From Chaetomium olivaceum (lineage: Eukaryota > Ascomycota > Sordariomycetes > Sordariales > Chaetomiaceae), in NCBI GenBank assembly GCA_039881045.1, contig JAYWVB010000007.1, forward strand, positions 558,001-622,000: a stretch of 64,000 bases of DNA, written 5' to 3'. The translations under genes were made by a program, and so were the position numbers. Positions 22,784 to 34,922 of this stretch are shown piece after piece. Positions within the stretch are counted from its first letter, which is position 1. Each line of letters opens with the position of its first letter. Under the pieces are notes generated by a model, which did no database searches, was not told where the DNA came from, and worked only from the letters and a program-made list of their open reading frames with translations.

Positions 22784-23164
22784 CCTCATGGCTTCAAGGA
22801 TTTGGAGGCTCAGTCGACGGCGCAAGGAGCATCAACCAACCATCTATCCCAGCAAGCCTCATTTTTTGAAGACAAATCTCGAGTCAGATATTAGACTACG
22901 GGTACCAAGTAGCACAATCTTGTACACGATAAGACACTCGTACAATACCTAACCATCATTTGTACTTTTACCTCGACGGTCATACAAAAAGCATAACCCA
23001 ACAGGAAACCTTCATACTAAGATTCAGGCTACATACCATGCAGACTCAACTGCAGTTGAACTTACAGACCCCTCCCCCCCGCCGGGCTAGTCTTGCCCTC
23101 CCGACTACTCCTCTCATCCCACATGTCAAGGCGCGAGCGCGGCCCTGCCGCACCCGTGTTCATC
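22784..23164. other. Intergenic region
   Basis: No gene is recognised between the CorA-like gene and the minus-strand rhodopsin-like pseudogene. Confidence 0.4.
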
Positions 23165-23930
23165 TAATTGCGGGAGTTAATGCGCCTGGCGGTGGCCGCG
23201 ATGCCGATGTTGGTGCCGTAGTATCGGCGCGTTGGCCATTCGACCTCGCGAACGAGGACGTGCAGGATGGGAATGCTGGCGCCAATGATGGTAACAACCC
23301 GAATCTAGGCGCTGCCCCAGATGAAAAGGTGACTTCGACATCTGACAGCAATTAGCGATAGATAACAAACACGGCGTCAAGAAGAGATTAACAAGGTTCC
23401 ATCGAAAGTATTGCCGAAATCTTGGTCGTCTTGATATTGCCGTGGTACTCGCGCTGTCCTAAAGTTAGCAAATCTCACGTTAGAGGAAAAGGAAACTCAC
23501 AAGATACCACAGCTCATGGCTTCCGCCACACGAATCTTTTCCTCCCTTCATCTACAACCCCCAAACAAGCTTCCACGGAAGCAGCGCCACACTCAGATCC
23601 ATGAGTGCTAAGTACGCGGCCAAAAAGATGCTATGATGCACAGTCACCGCCGGCGGCCAGCATTTCCCGTCAACAAAGGGATGCCACAATTTCTGGACAG
23701 GCATGTCCTGCACCTAGACAAATAGCGTGCTGGTCCCATGGGAATGTTTGTGGTGTTAATTATGAACCAGATGAGGCTTTTGGTTCCGTTGGTGAGTCAG
23801 AGGAGGGTTGGCGCGAAGCTGGTTTTGGACCGGGTTGCTGCAGTCAGGGATAGAGTGCCGGCAATGTTGATGGCCGTGAGGATTTTGCGCGCATGCCGTA
23901 GTAAAGAGTCGTGGGTGCAGACTGGATATT
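23165..23930 (-). pseudogene. Fungal rhodopsin-like integral membrane protein, decayed
   Basis: Read on the minus strand, the conserved middle of this seven-span family is unmistakable: QDMPVQKLWHPFVDGKCWP (family pattern QC.P...LW.....G.CW), then LALMDLSVALLPWKLVWGL, a shifted KIRVAEAMSCGIL, an intron-like GTGAGT...TTTAG gap, and near the end VVTIIGASIPILHVLVREVE with RRYYG. Several stop codons and frame changes break it (a stop after VWGL, another in IWGSA.IRV), so it is dead. N-terminal spans before about 23930 are not found. The family (Pfam Fung_rhodopsin, often with a CFEM domain) includes putative surface receptors such as Pth11-type proteins; whether this copy had CFEM cannot be said. 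Confidence 0.65.
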
Positions 23931-24234
23931 AAGTCTCCAACAGTGCACGCATACACAGTTAAATCACCTCACGGGTATGAAAACCACCTAAGTAGGTGTT
24001 GACTTGTCTGAGCAGATGCCTTTCAGGGTAGTCGCTGGTTCTTTAACATAAAGGTGGATGTGCCCCCGGAGCTCAAAATTCCCAATATCCCAACCAATAA
24101 TCGTGCCAATCCATCCACCTGGCCCTAGAAGCACTGTCATATTGTCAGATCCGTTATTTATCATGGTGAAATCCGCCACGAGAGCAGGTTCACAAACATG
24201 GAAAAGTTGTCTCTGTTAGATAGGGGCAAGGGAA

Positions 24235-27200
24235 TCATTTGCTACTTTTGAAAATGGGTCTTACCTTTGTCGCAGCGGCCAACCATGTCCGGTAATACCG
24301 GAGCAGCGGAGTCAGATAAATCAGAGAAATGCTGGTGAGAAATACGCTAGAATTGCTGCCAGTATCACAACTACGACGAGTTAACAACGCCAACTTCAGG
24401 AGGGTGCTATGCAACTTACCTAGGGTCGCCCAGGAGAGAAGACCTGGCTCCTTGGTAGCCTGATCTCCGAAGTCCTCATTGTCAGATGTTTCGGCTTGTT
24501 CCACACTTTCCTCGGATGAAGGACTGGAATGAGGCTCCAGGACGCCACCCTCGGGCTGATCATCATCGACCGGTGGCAGCGGCATGTCGGGACTTAGGGC
24601 CTTTACAAAGCACAGAAAGTCTCTCAGTGTGATGCAACCATCAGAGGAGATGAGTAATTCCCAAAATGACCGCACCAACCCAGGAGAAGAACCTATAACA
24701 CCACAAACCGTGATGACCTCGCTCCGATCTTCGTCCCTTATGAGGTGGATCCGTCTCAGAAGTTGGTATTTTGACTGGCAGGCCAGAAAGTAAGTGTTGT
24801 CATCATCTCCATCATCATCCTCCTGCGACTCAGGTGACAGCAGCTCAATGTCACCATCCAGATCACAGTTCGACCGCTCAGTGCCGTCGCCCTTTGGCCG
24901 GGATAGGTCGCTTAGTGACATAGTTATCGACAAGGTCGCGCCATACCTCAGCAAAACTTGTAGGATCTTTCCAAAGACAGGAGAGAAAGGATACAGGCAA
25001 AGATAGGGTTGCATTCCCGATGTTGTGTGATGAGAGTAGGTTACAAGAGAAACAACCAGCAGATCTTCCAGGGTTGCCCTATGGGAACCTGGCTTCGCCG
25101 AGGGCGAGTAATCCGATCCACAGCGGCCCTTTTGAGCTGGCTCAAGCTGTACTTCGTGCTCAGGGCGCAGTTCCGGAGCCGGATATTCCGTCCACGGTGG
25201 GTACTGATGGTCGACTTCAACTTCCGTAACGACAGAGACACCGGCTCGGAAAAAGTACTCTAGCATAGTTGTATAGGAGAGTCCGAAAAACGTGTTGTAG
25301 CGTGCTTTGATGCGACAATCTGGGAGTCGGGAAATTGCCATGCTAAGAAGATTTGTAATCACCCAGTCCTGGCCCCTTGTGAGAGAGAGGGATTCGTTCT
25401 TATGGTCCCAGAGAACGATTTCAATGAACCCCGCAACGCAGGCCAAAAAGAATAAACTGACAATCGCTCGGTCACCCCTCATGATAGTGTCGGAATTGTG
25501 GCATTTATGTTGAGGGACTTCATTGAACGTCCTGATCCCGAATTGGTGATGCAAAAGTTCCTGCTCGATCTGCTGCAAGAGCGGCATAATCGCCCCAGAG
25601 TTGGTTCCAGGAGCTTGTCGAATCTGACCTAATAACAGGGAGATGAAAAGAGTATCTTTTAAATCGCCGAGATTCCCATGAATGAAGAAAACAGTTGGTG
25701 CAAACAGGTCATCCTCCGCGTCTGACTCAGAGCTGGGCCCAGGATCTTCTTGTTCGGCGTGTCCCTCTGGCTTCTTGTTGTTTCGGTAACTAAGGTCAGT
25801 GAGCATCATCCACGCGAGCGCGGAAGAAACGATCTCGTCCTTGAGCTCAGGAGTTGGAAACATCTTAGCCAAGAACTTTTGGAGGAACTCAGGGACAGAG
25901 CGATGGATAAATTTTATCCTGCCCTTCCGCCTCTCCATGAGTCCTTTACATCGACCGGCCACCGCCGCACTGCCACGTTCAATTTGAGCCCGATAATCGG
26001 CGGTATTGCTGGGAAGAGACTGAGGGACCTTTTTCACGACGTTTTCAAGATTGCTGCCGTTATCCAAGCCCTCCAGAAGGTAGGAACACGAGAGCAAGCT
26101 CAAACTCCAGCTGTTGTTTTCGTAAGGGGGCTTCAGACTCTCGGCGTTAAAGTCTCCCGTTTCTTCTGATAGCAGAAAGCCTTTTAACCGCATGGCTAGT
26201 GCAGAAATGATGAATGCTTGGCGGCGGTAGTGCGGCGGAATGGAGTTGAGTATATGGCCAAAGAAGTCGTCCAACTCGGTGGGTGCAGACTTGACGATGC
26301 TTTCCAGCATGGTGATGGAATCTCCATTGACTAACGAATCCTCGAGTAGGTTAAGCAATACGCAAACCCAGAGGAAAACTCCTTCGGCGCTCTCAATGAC
26401 GTGGCGAACCATTTCATCGCATCGATCTCCCTCGAACTCAACTAACTTTTGAAAGGCAGCATTTCCCTCCAACCTCTCCTTGACAAGTTGCTCAATATCT
26501 TCGCCGGTAAAAATATGAATGGTGAGCCTTTGGGCTGGCGAGAAAGCGTTGCTGAAGACAGGAAGTTGGCGGCTCGAGACGCAAAGTTTGACGTTCCGAC
26601 AGGGGCTTGACGCCCATTGCTGGAGATACCGCGTGAGTTGGTACTGCGTGCATCCCTTGCTATCATCGAACTCGTCCAAGCCGTCGATGAAGAAGCAGAA
26701 GTGATATGCGTCAAACACCTCCCCGCCCTTTACCAAGAGACCGAGTGCCCCATCGACGTCCTTGTCGGACAAATCGATGAACGGCGAGCGGCCAGACTTT
26801 GGGAACTCGGTCGGCAGCCACAACCTAGGAAGAGTAACTTCGCGAGCTGAGGTTCCTGGCGGATTATCCCCCAGAGCAGGCCACGGACAAGACCGCGGAG
26901 GGATTTCTGCTCGGGAGTCCCTAGCCTCCAGAAGAAGAACTGTGATGTGATGAGCTTTTTTTCTCCAGCCCATTCGCGGAGGACCTGCCGAGTCTCGTGG
27001 TGCTCGCAGATATGTTTCATTAGTGTCGATTTGCCCGACCCGGGTTTCCCCTCAACGTGGAATATCCCGAAGCCAGATCTCAGCCAGTCCCGAAAAGCGA
27101 TCTTTGAGCCCGGCTGCTTATCGAGAAAGCTTTCCGAGTCCTCTAAGATCCAGTCAAATGTGCTCTGGGCAGGCCCGTTAACATTGTTGAACCTCTCTTT

Positions 27201-27937
27201 CATGGTTGGAAAATGGAGATTGTCTAGAATCTGGATGATCTTGAAGGCTTCAGTGGCCTCGGTGGTGGCACCGAGGACTTCCCGAAGCTGTTCAAGCGCC
27301 GGACCGGACTGAGCCGCCCCATCGAGGGTGCTGGACAGCACGCGGAGCTTTTCAGAAATAAGCAATAATTGGGAGCTCGATTGGCGTGCATGGTTCTCAA
27401 TTTTCTGACGGACGTCACCTAGTTGCTCGCCGAGTCTAGCTACATCTCTCCTGGATTCGAGTTCGTCAGAAGCTTGTGAGTTTACCGTTGATGTTGGGGT
27501 CGCAACATACAGCGTCTTGCTCATGACCAATGTGTCCATCATCTTCTGGGCACTCCCGAGCTCCGATTGTAGTGTGTCTATCTCCGACTTTCGCAAAAGG
27601 ATGCGAACGGAAGCCGAGGCGGCAGAGCGGAAAGACCGCTCCTTTTCCGGTTTACATTGGTCAACGAGGGTTTGGATGGCGGCACAGAGGGAGAGACATT
27701 TCTTCGCGATGTCCCTCATCCGTGCGTCGACTGAGGATTGGCTAATTCCTGCTGGGTTTTATTGAACGCGACGGCAATGTCGGAGAGTGTGTCGATCTCG
27801 CCGACAAGCCTTTCGTGTTTCTTCGGGAGGCCGATTTCCGAATCGTGGACCTCCTTGATGGTGGCCGCACATTTGTACCCGCGTTCGATCAAGTCCAGGA
27901 TGTTGCACGCCAAGGCGAGCGCGCTGACGGGTTCCAT
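24235..27937 (-). pseudogene. NACHT-domain NLR-like protein, two frameshifts
   Basis: Fungal NLRs sense non-self or damage and can trigger cell death. The N-terminus (MEPVSALALACNILDLIERG) is the short helical segment typical of these proteins, followed by a coiled stretch, the P-loop GKPGSGKST (about 27040), Walker B FCFFIDGLDEFDD (about 26690) and a winged-helix motif FIHRSVPEFL. The long C-terminus has no clear repeats. Frame breaks: near 27736 (AATCCTCAG, one base missing) and near 26828 (TTCCTAGG, one base missing, where LLF should run on into PRLW). All domains are otherwise well kept. A GTAAGT...TCGTAG intron near 24420-24370 would change the end to a hydrophobic tail (VILAAILAYFSPAFL), a possible membrane anchor. 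Dead gene or sequence error: both breaks are single-base. Confidence 0.75.
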
Positions 27938-28466
27938 AGTGACGGCGACTCAAACCAGACGCCAGCCAGGATGTGGCCATGCAGTCGCGGCGAAGTTCGC
28001 TGAGGGTAAATGGGGGAAGTTACCAGGTAGGCGAGTTTATGGAGATGGAAACGGCGCGCCGGTGGGGAAAGCGGGCTTGCAGGGAGGGGCATCATGAACA
28101 AATTGCGGCTGGCCAAACGACGGCCACCACGTCGGCCATGCCCGACGCCACTTCACGTGAACGGGTTAGAGAAGAGCGGTGTGCGAGAGGGCCACGAATT
28201 TTGGATTCGACCAGCCAGAATCTCCTCAATACTCGAAGACGCCTTGACACCACAACCGGAACAACACCACAACCGCTTTTTTTACGCAATGTTGAGAGCT
28301 GAGAGGGATCTGGTGGATTTATGAGCCACGATATTTAAATGTCAGGGAGTAGTCATACAACCATTACAGAAATTGTCTCGCTTAAGAACCTAAATTATCG
28401 TGTCTAGGTAGCTCGAACACAATCTAAACTCATCGAAATATTCAGATTCTCTACATACGGTTCGTA
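27938..28466. other. Promoter region of the NLR gene
   Basis: 529 bases separate the NLR start from the end of the AIF-like gene, both on the minus strand. No gene is seen. Confidence 0.4.
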
Positions 28467-30012
28467 TTACAGGTGATAATCCTGAGAGGTCTTGACCGTA
28501 ATGCCTCGGATGGTCCACACCCTTTCAATTCCCATGTCCTCGCGGCCGCTAATCGAGTCTTGTCAGCGGTGACACACAAATCAAAGAGACAGGTTATCGG
28601 TCACTTACTCGTCCTTGAGCTCGATATACGGCCCAGCGTCTCCCACAGCAGTGTTGGGGTTGCGGAAGATGACGTTGCGTGTCTGCCACAAAAGGACAGA
28701 TTGGTTAGTGTGACAGGAAATAAACAAACGACAGAAGACCTGGGCAATCACTCACCAAACCCAGCGTCAGGTGAATCCCCGCAGGCGACAGACTCATCCC
28801 CTCCGTCGCCTCACGCCCAGCCACCATGCTCGCGATATTCCGTGCCGCCACCGCGGCCTGCGCTATCCCCGGCCTCGCAGCCTTGTGAGCACCGGAATCG
28901 GCAATATCGCCCACCGCAAACAGGTACGGATACCTCGCATCCCCAAACTGCATCGTCGGCCGCACCTTAATAAACCCATTCCGCGGGTTGATCAGCGCCC
29001 CCGGCCCAGCCGGCGCCTCCAACCCCGCTACAAACCCCGTATTCGGCGTCTGCCCCGTCGCCGGAATCACCAACTCCCCCGTCACCACCCTTCCATCCTG
29101 CAACCGCACCTCCCTCGCACCCCCCCCCACCGGGAACCCCCCCTCCGGCACAACCGCTCTACTCCCCGTTACAAGCTCCACCCCCAACTCCTCAAACCTC
29201 TTCCGGATCAACCCGCTCAAGGCCTCGTGATAAACCGGCATCAACGTCTCCCGCGAATGCACCAACACCACCCTCTTTTCCGGAAACAGCTCCTTCACAT
29301 CACACGCCATCTGCACACCCACAGCCCCGCCCCCCACAACCACCACCTCCCGTGCCGCCGCAATCCCCTTCTGATACTCCCTCAAGTACTCCACACTCGA
29401 CAGCTTATCATCCCCCGGCATGGTGCCCGGCGGCGAGAGGCGTGTGCCGGTGGCGACGACGAGGTAGTCGAAGGGCAGGGTGCGGGAGCCGTTCCATTCG
29501 CGGTCGAGGGTCAGGGTGTGTGGTTGGAGGGAAATGGCGCGGGCGTGGGCGACATGGTGCCGGGATGGGTCGGGGGATTGGGCGAAGGCGGCGGTGAAGG
29601 GGATGAACGCTTTGTGTTCGTGGGAGGGGGCGATGGCGAAGCGGGGCTATTAGGGGGAGGGGGGTGGTTAGAACTTGGTTGTTGTGATAGGAACAGGAAG
29701 GGGAGGGGGGGAGGATGGCTTACAAAGGCGAATAGGTGGTGGAAGTGGCTGTGGGGTTCGACGAGGAGGACCTGGGGGTTGTGTGTTAGATCCCTTGGAC
29801 TGGGTATTATTTGGGGGGAAGGTTTGAGGCTTACACGATGTGTGGCGGGGAGCAGGTTGGCGAGTTCCCTGGCAGCGCTCTGCAGTATAAGATGTCAATA
29901 TTTACTTGCCCCTTAATCCTGTCGACTCTATGTCAACTGTGAGATGATGGCAACGCACCAATCCGACGTATGAACCGCCGACCACCACAACGTTTCGAAG
30001 CGCCCCAGCCAT
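28467..30012 (-). CDS. AIF/FSP1-like NAD(P)H-dependent flavoprotein
   Basis: Six exons give 397 residues: 30012-29959, 29879-29835, 29771-29724, 29646-28756, 28682-28609 and 28548-28467. All joins are GT...AG and stay in frame. The N-terminus NVVVVGGSYVG is the FAD-binding Rossmann loop. FDYLVVATGTRL is the second FAD motif. VVVVGGGAVGVQMACD is the NAD(P)H Rossmann loop. YLFAVGDIAD binds the flavin ribityl chain. Length and order fit fungal apoptosis-inducing-factor-2/FSP1-like proteins, which pass electrons from NAD(P)H to quinones. There is no signal peptide. The frame is undamaged, unlike many neighbours. A 381-codon open frame on the opposite strand is only an antisense shadow of exon 4. 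Confidence 0.88.
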
Positions 30013-30883
30013 GCTGATAAAGACCTGTAGAGTGATCCGCGCAAATTCCGGTAGGTAAAAAAGCCGATGGACTGATCAAAGTTAATTCAGTAAATAGTTA
30101 GGAAGTCTTCAAGTCGCAGATGATGCCAGAAAATGTTGAAGTGTGTAAGTCAGGATGAAAATGTAAAATAAAGAGAAGGAAGCTTGGATTTCTTAAATGA
30201 CAACGCAACCTCAGGTAGTCATGGGTTTGTCAAAAAAGCATTCATGCGGACGGACTTATACCACGGGGATCGGCTTATCAGATCCTCGGATCATCCGAGA
30301 ATCGGGCGCCGCTCCCTTGGGCACCTGGGCAGGAAGATTGTTGCCCCCCGGGGCTCGGCGCTACCGGTGGGTCGCTGAGCGGTGGAGCCGGGTCGGCACG
30401 CGGCACACGGGATGTGGAGGACCCGTGGACAGGGTTAAGGTTGAGCCTGGCCGGAGTTCGGAATTATTGAGGAGTTTAGATGTTGTTTTGGGGTCATTCG
30501 AGGAGTGCTATTTTTTTATTTCGTTCTTTCTTTAACAGCTAGCTCGCTGCCACCGGTCCTGGCCATACGTCCTCTTGTCAAAAGACTTATTCTTGAAATC
30601 GACAGACACTAGGGCCAAAGTTCAGCCCGTTACTCCCATCTACCTCGCGCTAACAAAATAACAGAAGAAAAATAAACCGTAGAGTATGTAACCAAAGCGA
30701 CTTCGTTTATCATTATCATCAAAATGCTCATGTTTTATCGAGAAGGTACGTGGCTCTAACTCTTCTCCATTCACTGCCTTTATCCCGAACAAAGATGAAT
30801 GAATGCTGACTCTCTTTTAAAGGGTGACTGACTGTATTTGGCAGCACCATCAGCCGAAATTTATGTGATCCATATCTGAACAC
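30013..30883. other. Intergenic region
   Basis: No gene is recognised between two minus-strand genes; contains the promoter of the AIF-like gene. Confidence 0.4.
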
Positions 30884-32222
30884 TTATTCTCCAGCTCCAG
30901 CTCTCAAGTATTCACACGCAGCCTTCCCCCATCTCACAGCCCCTTTATACGCCCACATCCCCGGCGCATTTCCCGTTTTTAAACCCTCAATGGCATCTGC
31001 CAACTGCGGCCCGAGTCCCTCCTGCTTGATCTCATCCAGTGAGTAGATGTACGTTTTGAAGCTGAATAGAATAGCCCCTGTTTTGGGCAGCCTCATCAAG
31101 GACTGGAGCTCAACGCGAAATCTCGCCTTCTCGACATCGATCTCCTCCTCCTCCTCAACTTCCTCGTCGGGGTGGACATGATTTCCACTTGGCGCATACA
31201 AGTGCGGATGTGTCTGGATCCCCCACTGTGTTCAAGGTCTGTCAGCAAAACACAACAACACCAAGTCACAAAGCCCAACGATAACAAAATGAGAAACTGA
31301 CATTAACCCTCTTCACACACCTCCCCACCTCCAACTTCTTAAAATACCTCTCCATACTCGCCTCGATCTTCTCATAAGCCGGCACCGGCCCATGAATATC
31401 GACCAGCTTCTTGCCCAGCTTCTCAGACGGATCGAACCCCGACGGGTGGCAGCACACAAACGCCATCAACCGGTGTGCACCGCCGTTCCTATCCCCATCG
31501 CCATCCCGCTCCCCGTTCCTGTCTTTGTCACCCTCCCCGTCCGGCATCAACAAAAACAAATCATCCTCCACCGTCTTCCCCAGAATCTCCAACATCTCCA
31601 CAGTGCCAGGTAGCGGGCTCGATAGCGGCGCCGAAGACCCGGTAACACGGTTCTGGAAACGGGCATGCATCGTATGGGGCTTGGTCGACGGGTCACGGGA
31701 TTTGAAGACTTCGAACATGGTTGGGTAGCGCGCTGGCAAGTAGGTGCCGAGGAAGTAGGTGTAGAGTTCCTGAACGGGGGCGTGACCGGATGGGAGGACG
31801 CCGCGGACAGTGGAGGGGTGTGTGGTGAGGAGGGTGTGGCGGGCGGTGACGCGCGACAGGTATTGGTTGTCTATGACGATGAGGTCGGAGAGGGTGCTGT
31901 TTTGGAGGGCTGTGGTGTGGTGGTTGGTGGGCATGTGTTAGTTTCTAGCTTTAGGGATATGTTTTAGATGACGTGACTACCGACCCATGGTAATGTTGAA
32001 TGTTGGCTTGAAAGGTCTCAGCTTGAGTGGCGGTGTAGTTTTCCAGTCGAAGTCGGGAAGGGGCTTGATGGTCAATTTCCGGCTGAGGGCTTTAATCCTT
32101 TCAAGATCGAGCTTCTTATCAGGCAGTGATCGGGGGAGTAACTGAAGGTATCGCCAGATAATTGACATTAGTCCGACCACCATCGACACAGCCAGAACGA
32201 ACACAATTTGGAGAACTTCCAT
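30884..32222 (-). CDS. DUF3445 / heme-dependent oxidative N-demethylase-like protein
   Basis: Three exons give 395 residues: 32222-31985, 31909-31302 and 31225-30884. Exon 1 has an N-terminal membrane anchor (VLQIVFVLAVSMVVGLMSII), then a KPFKP-like LRPFKPTFNITM segment that joins ALQNSTLSDLIVIDNQYL. Exon 2 and exon 3 join as RVN/WGIQTHPHLY. The end has the family's LQSLMRLPKTGAILFSFKTY block. These are marks of the DUF3445 family (HODM alpha-subunit-like), whose bacterial member demethylates dimethylamine using heme. Fungal members with an N-terminal anchor are common but uncharacterised. An ATG nine codons upstream (32249) is an alternative start. The protein carries a Glu-rich insert (EEVEEEEEI) and a hydrophilic Asp/Gly/Arg loop. 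It is divergent from the gene at 32760. Confidence 0.8.
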
Positions 32223-32759
32223 TTTGATGGTGAGAGAGGTTCCGATCATGAGCCGGTGCGTGGGCTCAGAACACTACTTGGGTAATAGAAATCAACTCAA
32301 TCATTCAATCAGAAAACGTTGGGCGAGAATATCGAAACAGGTTTCCTTCGTCGTCCCCAACGACTCCAACTTCCCCGACTTGGAGTCTTGGGGAAAGACA
32401 ACGTCGATACCATGACAGCCAATGAAAGCTGGGACGAGCGGCTCCTCCGGACCTCTCCGGGTGGTCCAGCCCTACAGGTCCAATAGCAGATGGCCAGCTG
32501 CGCCCCGCTACCTGCAGCTTCCGCCGCCGTCACGCGCTTTATCAATTCGAGACTGCAGTCGTCAGCTTCGACTGACCTCACTCAACTTTCCCAATTTCAT
32601 AACTTGACTTCATCGACTTGAGCACCACAACTCACACCTTCAGCATCAAAATCAATCACTACACGAACCAGCATCCTCAACGCAGCATCTCCAATCCACC
32701 CTACCCATCCAAAAACCAATCCCTACCTGACTAAAACCTGAACCGGGAAACCCACCAAA
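32223..32759. promoter_or_regulatory. Divergent promoter region
   Basis: 537 bases lie between the DUF3445 gene (minus) and the unknown gene at 32760 (plus). C/T-rich stretches before 32760 are typical of fungal 5' untranslated regions. No specific operator is recognised. Confidence 0.35.
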
Positions 32760-33533
32760 ATGACGAACCTCACCCTCCAAGACCTCGACCCCTCCCCCTG
32801 GTCCTCCACCACCTCCACCAACAGCACCACCACCTCCGGCAAAGAACAACTGACCTTCCTCGACCCGACGCCGTCCTACGAGGAATCCATCGCCGCGCCG
32901 CGCCCCAACGCCCTGCAAATCCTCGGCGCGACCTTCGGCGGCGTCGTGGTCACGCCGGAAATCCAAAAGCTCGTCGGCGACACCGACCGCCTCGCCCTGG
33001 ACCTGCGCACCCTCAACATCACCCTCCGCCCGGACCCCGCCCCGGGCCAGCTCAAGGTCCTCACCATCCTCTACCGCTTTCGACGACGACGACCCGGCGC
33101 AGGGCCACGACGCGCGCCTGTTGTGCGCCGAGGATGCGGGTCCGGCGTCGCGGGTCATACGCATTGATCGCCACATGACGGGGCAGCAGCAGGCGAGGGA
33201 GAGGGCGACTTTGCGGTCGGGCGGGGAGCGGTATTTTCATGGGGTTTTGGAACGGCCGTGGAGGGCCGGGGCCGGGGGGGAGGTGGATATTTTGGCGGTG
33301 GTGTTTGGGCCGAAGAGGGTGGAGGAGCCGGCGGTGCTGTCGGTGCTGGCGAACCATTTTGAGGGCGCTGGGGACAGGTGCGCATGACGAATGCGTTCTT
33401 TGGGAAGGATCCGTGGCCGTATAAGCGCAAGTCGTGGACGGTGTATTTCCGGTTTGTGGGGTCCCGGAAAGTGCAGGTCGTGACGGGGTGGGAGGATGGC
33501 GCGTTGGAGGTGCCGTGGAGTAGGCATGCGTGA
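32760..33533 (+). pseudogene. Unknown protein, two single-base frameshifts
   Basis: The gene starts MTNLTLQDLDPSPW, and its first frame runs to KVLTILYRF. There an extra T (CGCTTTCGAC near 33080) throws it out; the next frame reads DDDDPAQGHDARLLCAED and on to LSVLANHFEG. Near 33375 a further base changes frame once more, and the tail reads RMTNAFFGKDPWPYKRKSW to EVPWSRHA, ending at 33533. Corrected, it would be about 255 residues of soluble protein with no signal peptide or membrane span. I recognise no family. Conserved-looking codon use in all three segments says it was a real gene until recently. Confidence 0.55.
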
Positions 33534-33830
33534 GGGCGGTACGGCGGAGGGAGGGGCGCGTGGTGGTTGTCCGAAAGGAGGCACGTGTCAGGGTGGTATG
33601 GTGGAGGGATAGTTGACGTGTCATGGAATAGATATGAGTGAGGGGCGCTCTGAGTTTTGGAGATGCCTTGCAGATGCCTTGGAGCATGAATTCCACACAG
33701 ATTACCTAAGGGGGACACATGTGTGATTTTGGGGCTCGTGCGGTGAGGTTACTTGGACGCTTTTGAAGATGGATAGGTTTGTATAAGTTGTTTGATACCG
33801 TCTAATATATCCGCGCACCTCTCTGCACAG

Positions 33831-33910
33831 CCAATACCAGACATGAACATAATCAAGCAATCATAGCTCAAAACAACACATGCCTATATGATCTTTATGA
33901 CTCTGAACGA
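33831..33910 (+). repeat. Diverged dispersed repeat, left copy
   Basis: The roughly 80 bases from GCCAATACCAGACATG to CTCTGAACGAAGGTT match 35881-35966 at roughly 80%, by eye. A partial third copy starts near 35842. The MULE lies between them. Confidence 0.6.
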
Positions 33911-34062
33911 AGGTTATGGCAACGGACGGCGGCGATGGAGACGGAGGGTGGTCGGGCTGCTCACCCGGGCCAGGACGGTTGCTGGTCACCGACGACGGTG
34001 GGCAGCCAGGAGTGCTGCCGGCTGACGACGGGGTGTGCGGTGCTGTTTTCATATTTAATTAT

Positions 34063-34178
34063 GGGAAGCCTTAGCAAGCACACCACCACCACTATCAAGC
34101 ACACCGCTATTCCTGACTGGGAAAAGCGCGTGTGCCCCACTGCAGCAGTACAAGCTGAATTCTTTGACAGCTGCCAGG
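34063..34178 (+). repeat. MULE left terminal inverted repeat
   Basis: About 116 bp, matching the complement of 35703-35819 with a cluster of transition differences in the inner half. Confidence 0.8.
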
Positions 34179-34348
34179 TGGGCCAACAGCGCAATTGAAT
34201 TCTTCCCCAAAGCCATCTTCACAGCAGTGTTACTGCCACAGCATTAACTTTCCGCTTCCAATTAACGGCCTGCTGCCGCCGAGCCTGTCAGGTATGCTTT
34301 CAGACCCTGATTCTAATTATCTAGCTAATGATGTTATTCTTAAGCAGA

Positions 34349-34922
34349 ATGGAAGCAGCCGGATGGTCATCGCAAACGCCAGAGCGGCCTTGCGGCCCGC
34401 CGCCGCCCGAGAATACCTACGGCACTTTGGAGGAGGCATAGGCAGCCATCCAAGCCCACGCTTCCACCAACGGCTACAGGATGGTCAAGAACGGCACCAA
34501 ATCTGGCCGAGCGCGCTTCCGCTGTGCCAAGGGTCGTGAGTACAAACCTCAGGCCAATCCCGAGACCCACGAATCCAAGCGCCGCAAGACCAGCACGCAG
34601 TTTACTGGCTGCAAGTTCCAGCTCGCCGCCCGCTCTGCAGCTATTAGCGAATGAAGTCAGCTCTCTTCCAGCAAACAATGGTCCCCTGACTACAAGCTGT
34701 ACCTGTACAATCCAGGCCACTCACGGGCTCCCTTGTCGGCATATTCTATACCGACATCTGACTGGCGACGAGCCAGTGACCATACAGCAGATTCACAAGC
34801 ATTGGTGGTTGTGGCGGCCGCAGGAACAACAGCATGTTGGCGATGATGACAGTAGAAATCCCAATGTTGAAGTGGTTGGGATTATGCCGATGCCAGACAT
34901 CCGTTGGATCCTCGTCAGGTGA
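34349..34922 (+). pseudogene. MULE transposase relic (FAR1-like and SWIM parts)
   Basis: From the ATG at 34349 the frame reads to TYGTLEEA, hits an in-frame TAG, and continues AAIQAHASTNGYRMVKNGTK and FRCAKGREYK, a FAR1-type DNA-binding N-terminus. After a Cys-Lys-Phe segment it jumps directly to a SWIM zinc finger CTCTIQATHGLPCRHIL (about 34697-34747). The DDE transposase core of several hundred residues that should lie between is absent. Confidence 0.65.

Noticed and set aside
28771..29916. 381-codon open frame on the plus strand
   Set aside because: It is antisense to the large exon of the AIF-like gene, is rich in Arg/His/Pro typical of a GC-rich shadow, and has no domain.
33237..33718. 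Proline-rich minus-strand frames of 115 to 211 codons
   Set aside because: They are complements of the GC-rich unknown gene at 32760-33533 and lack signals.
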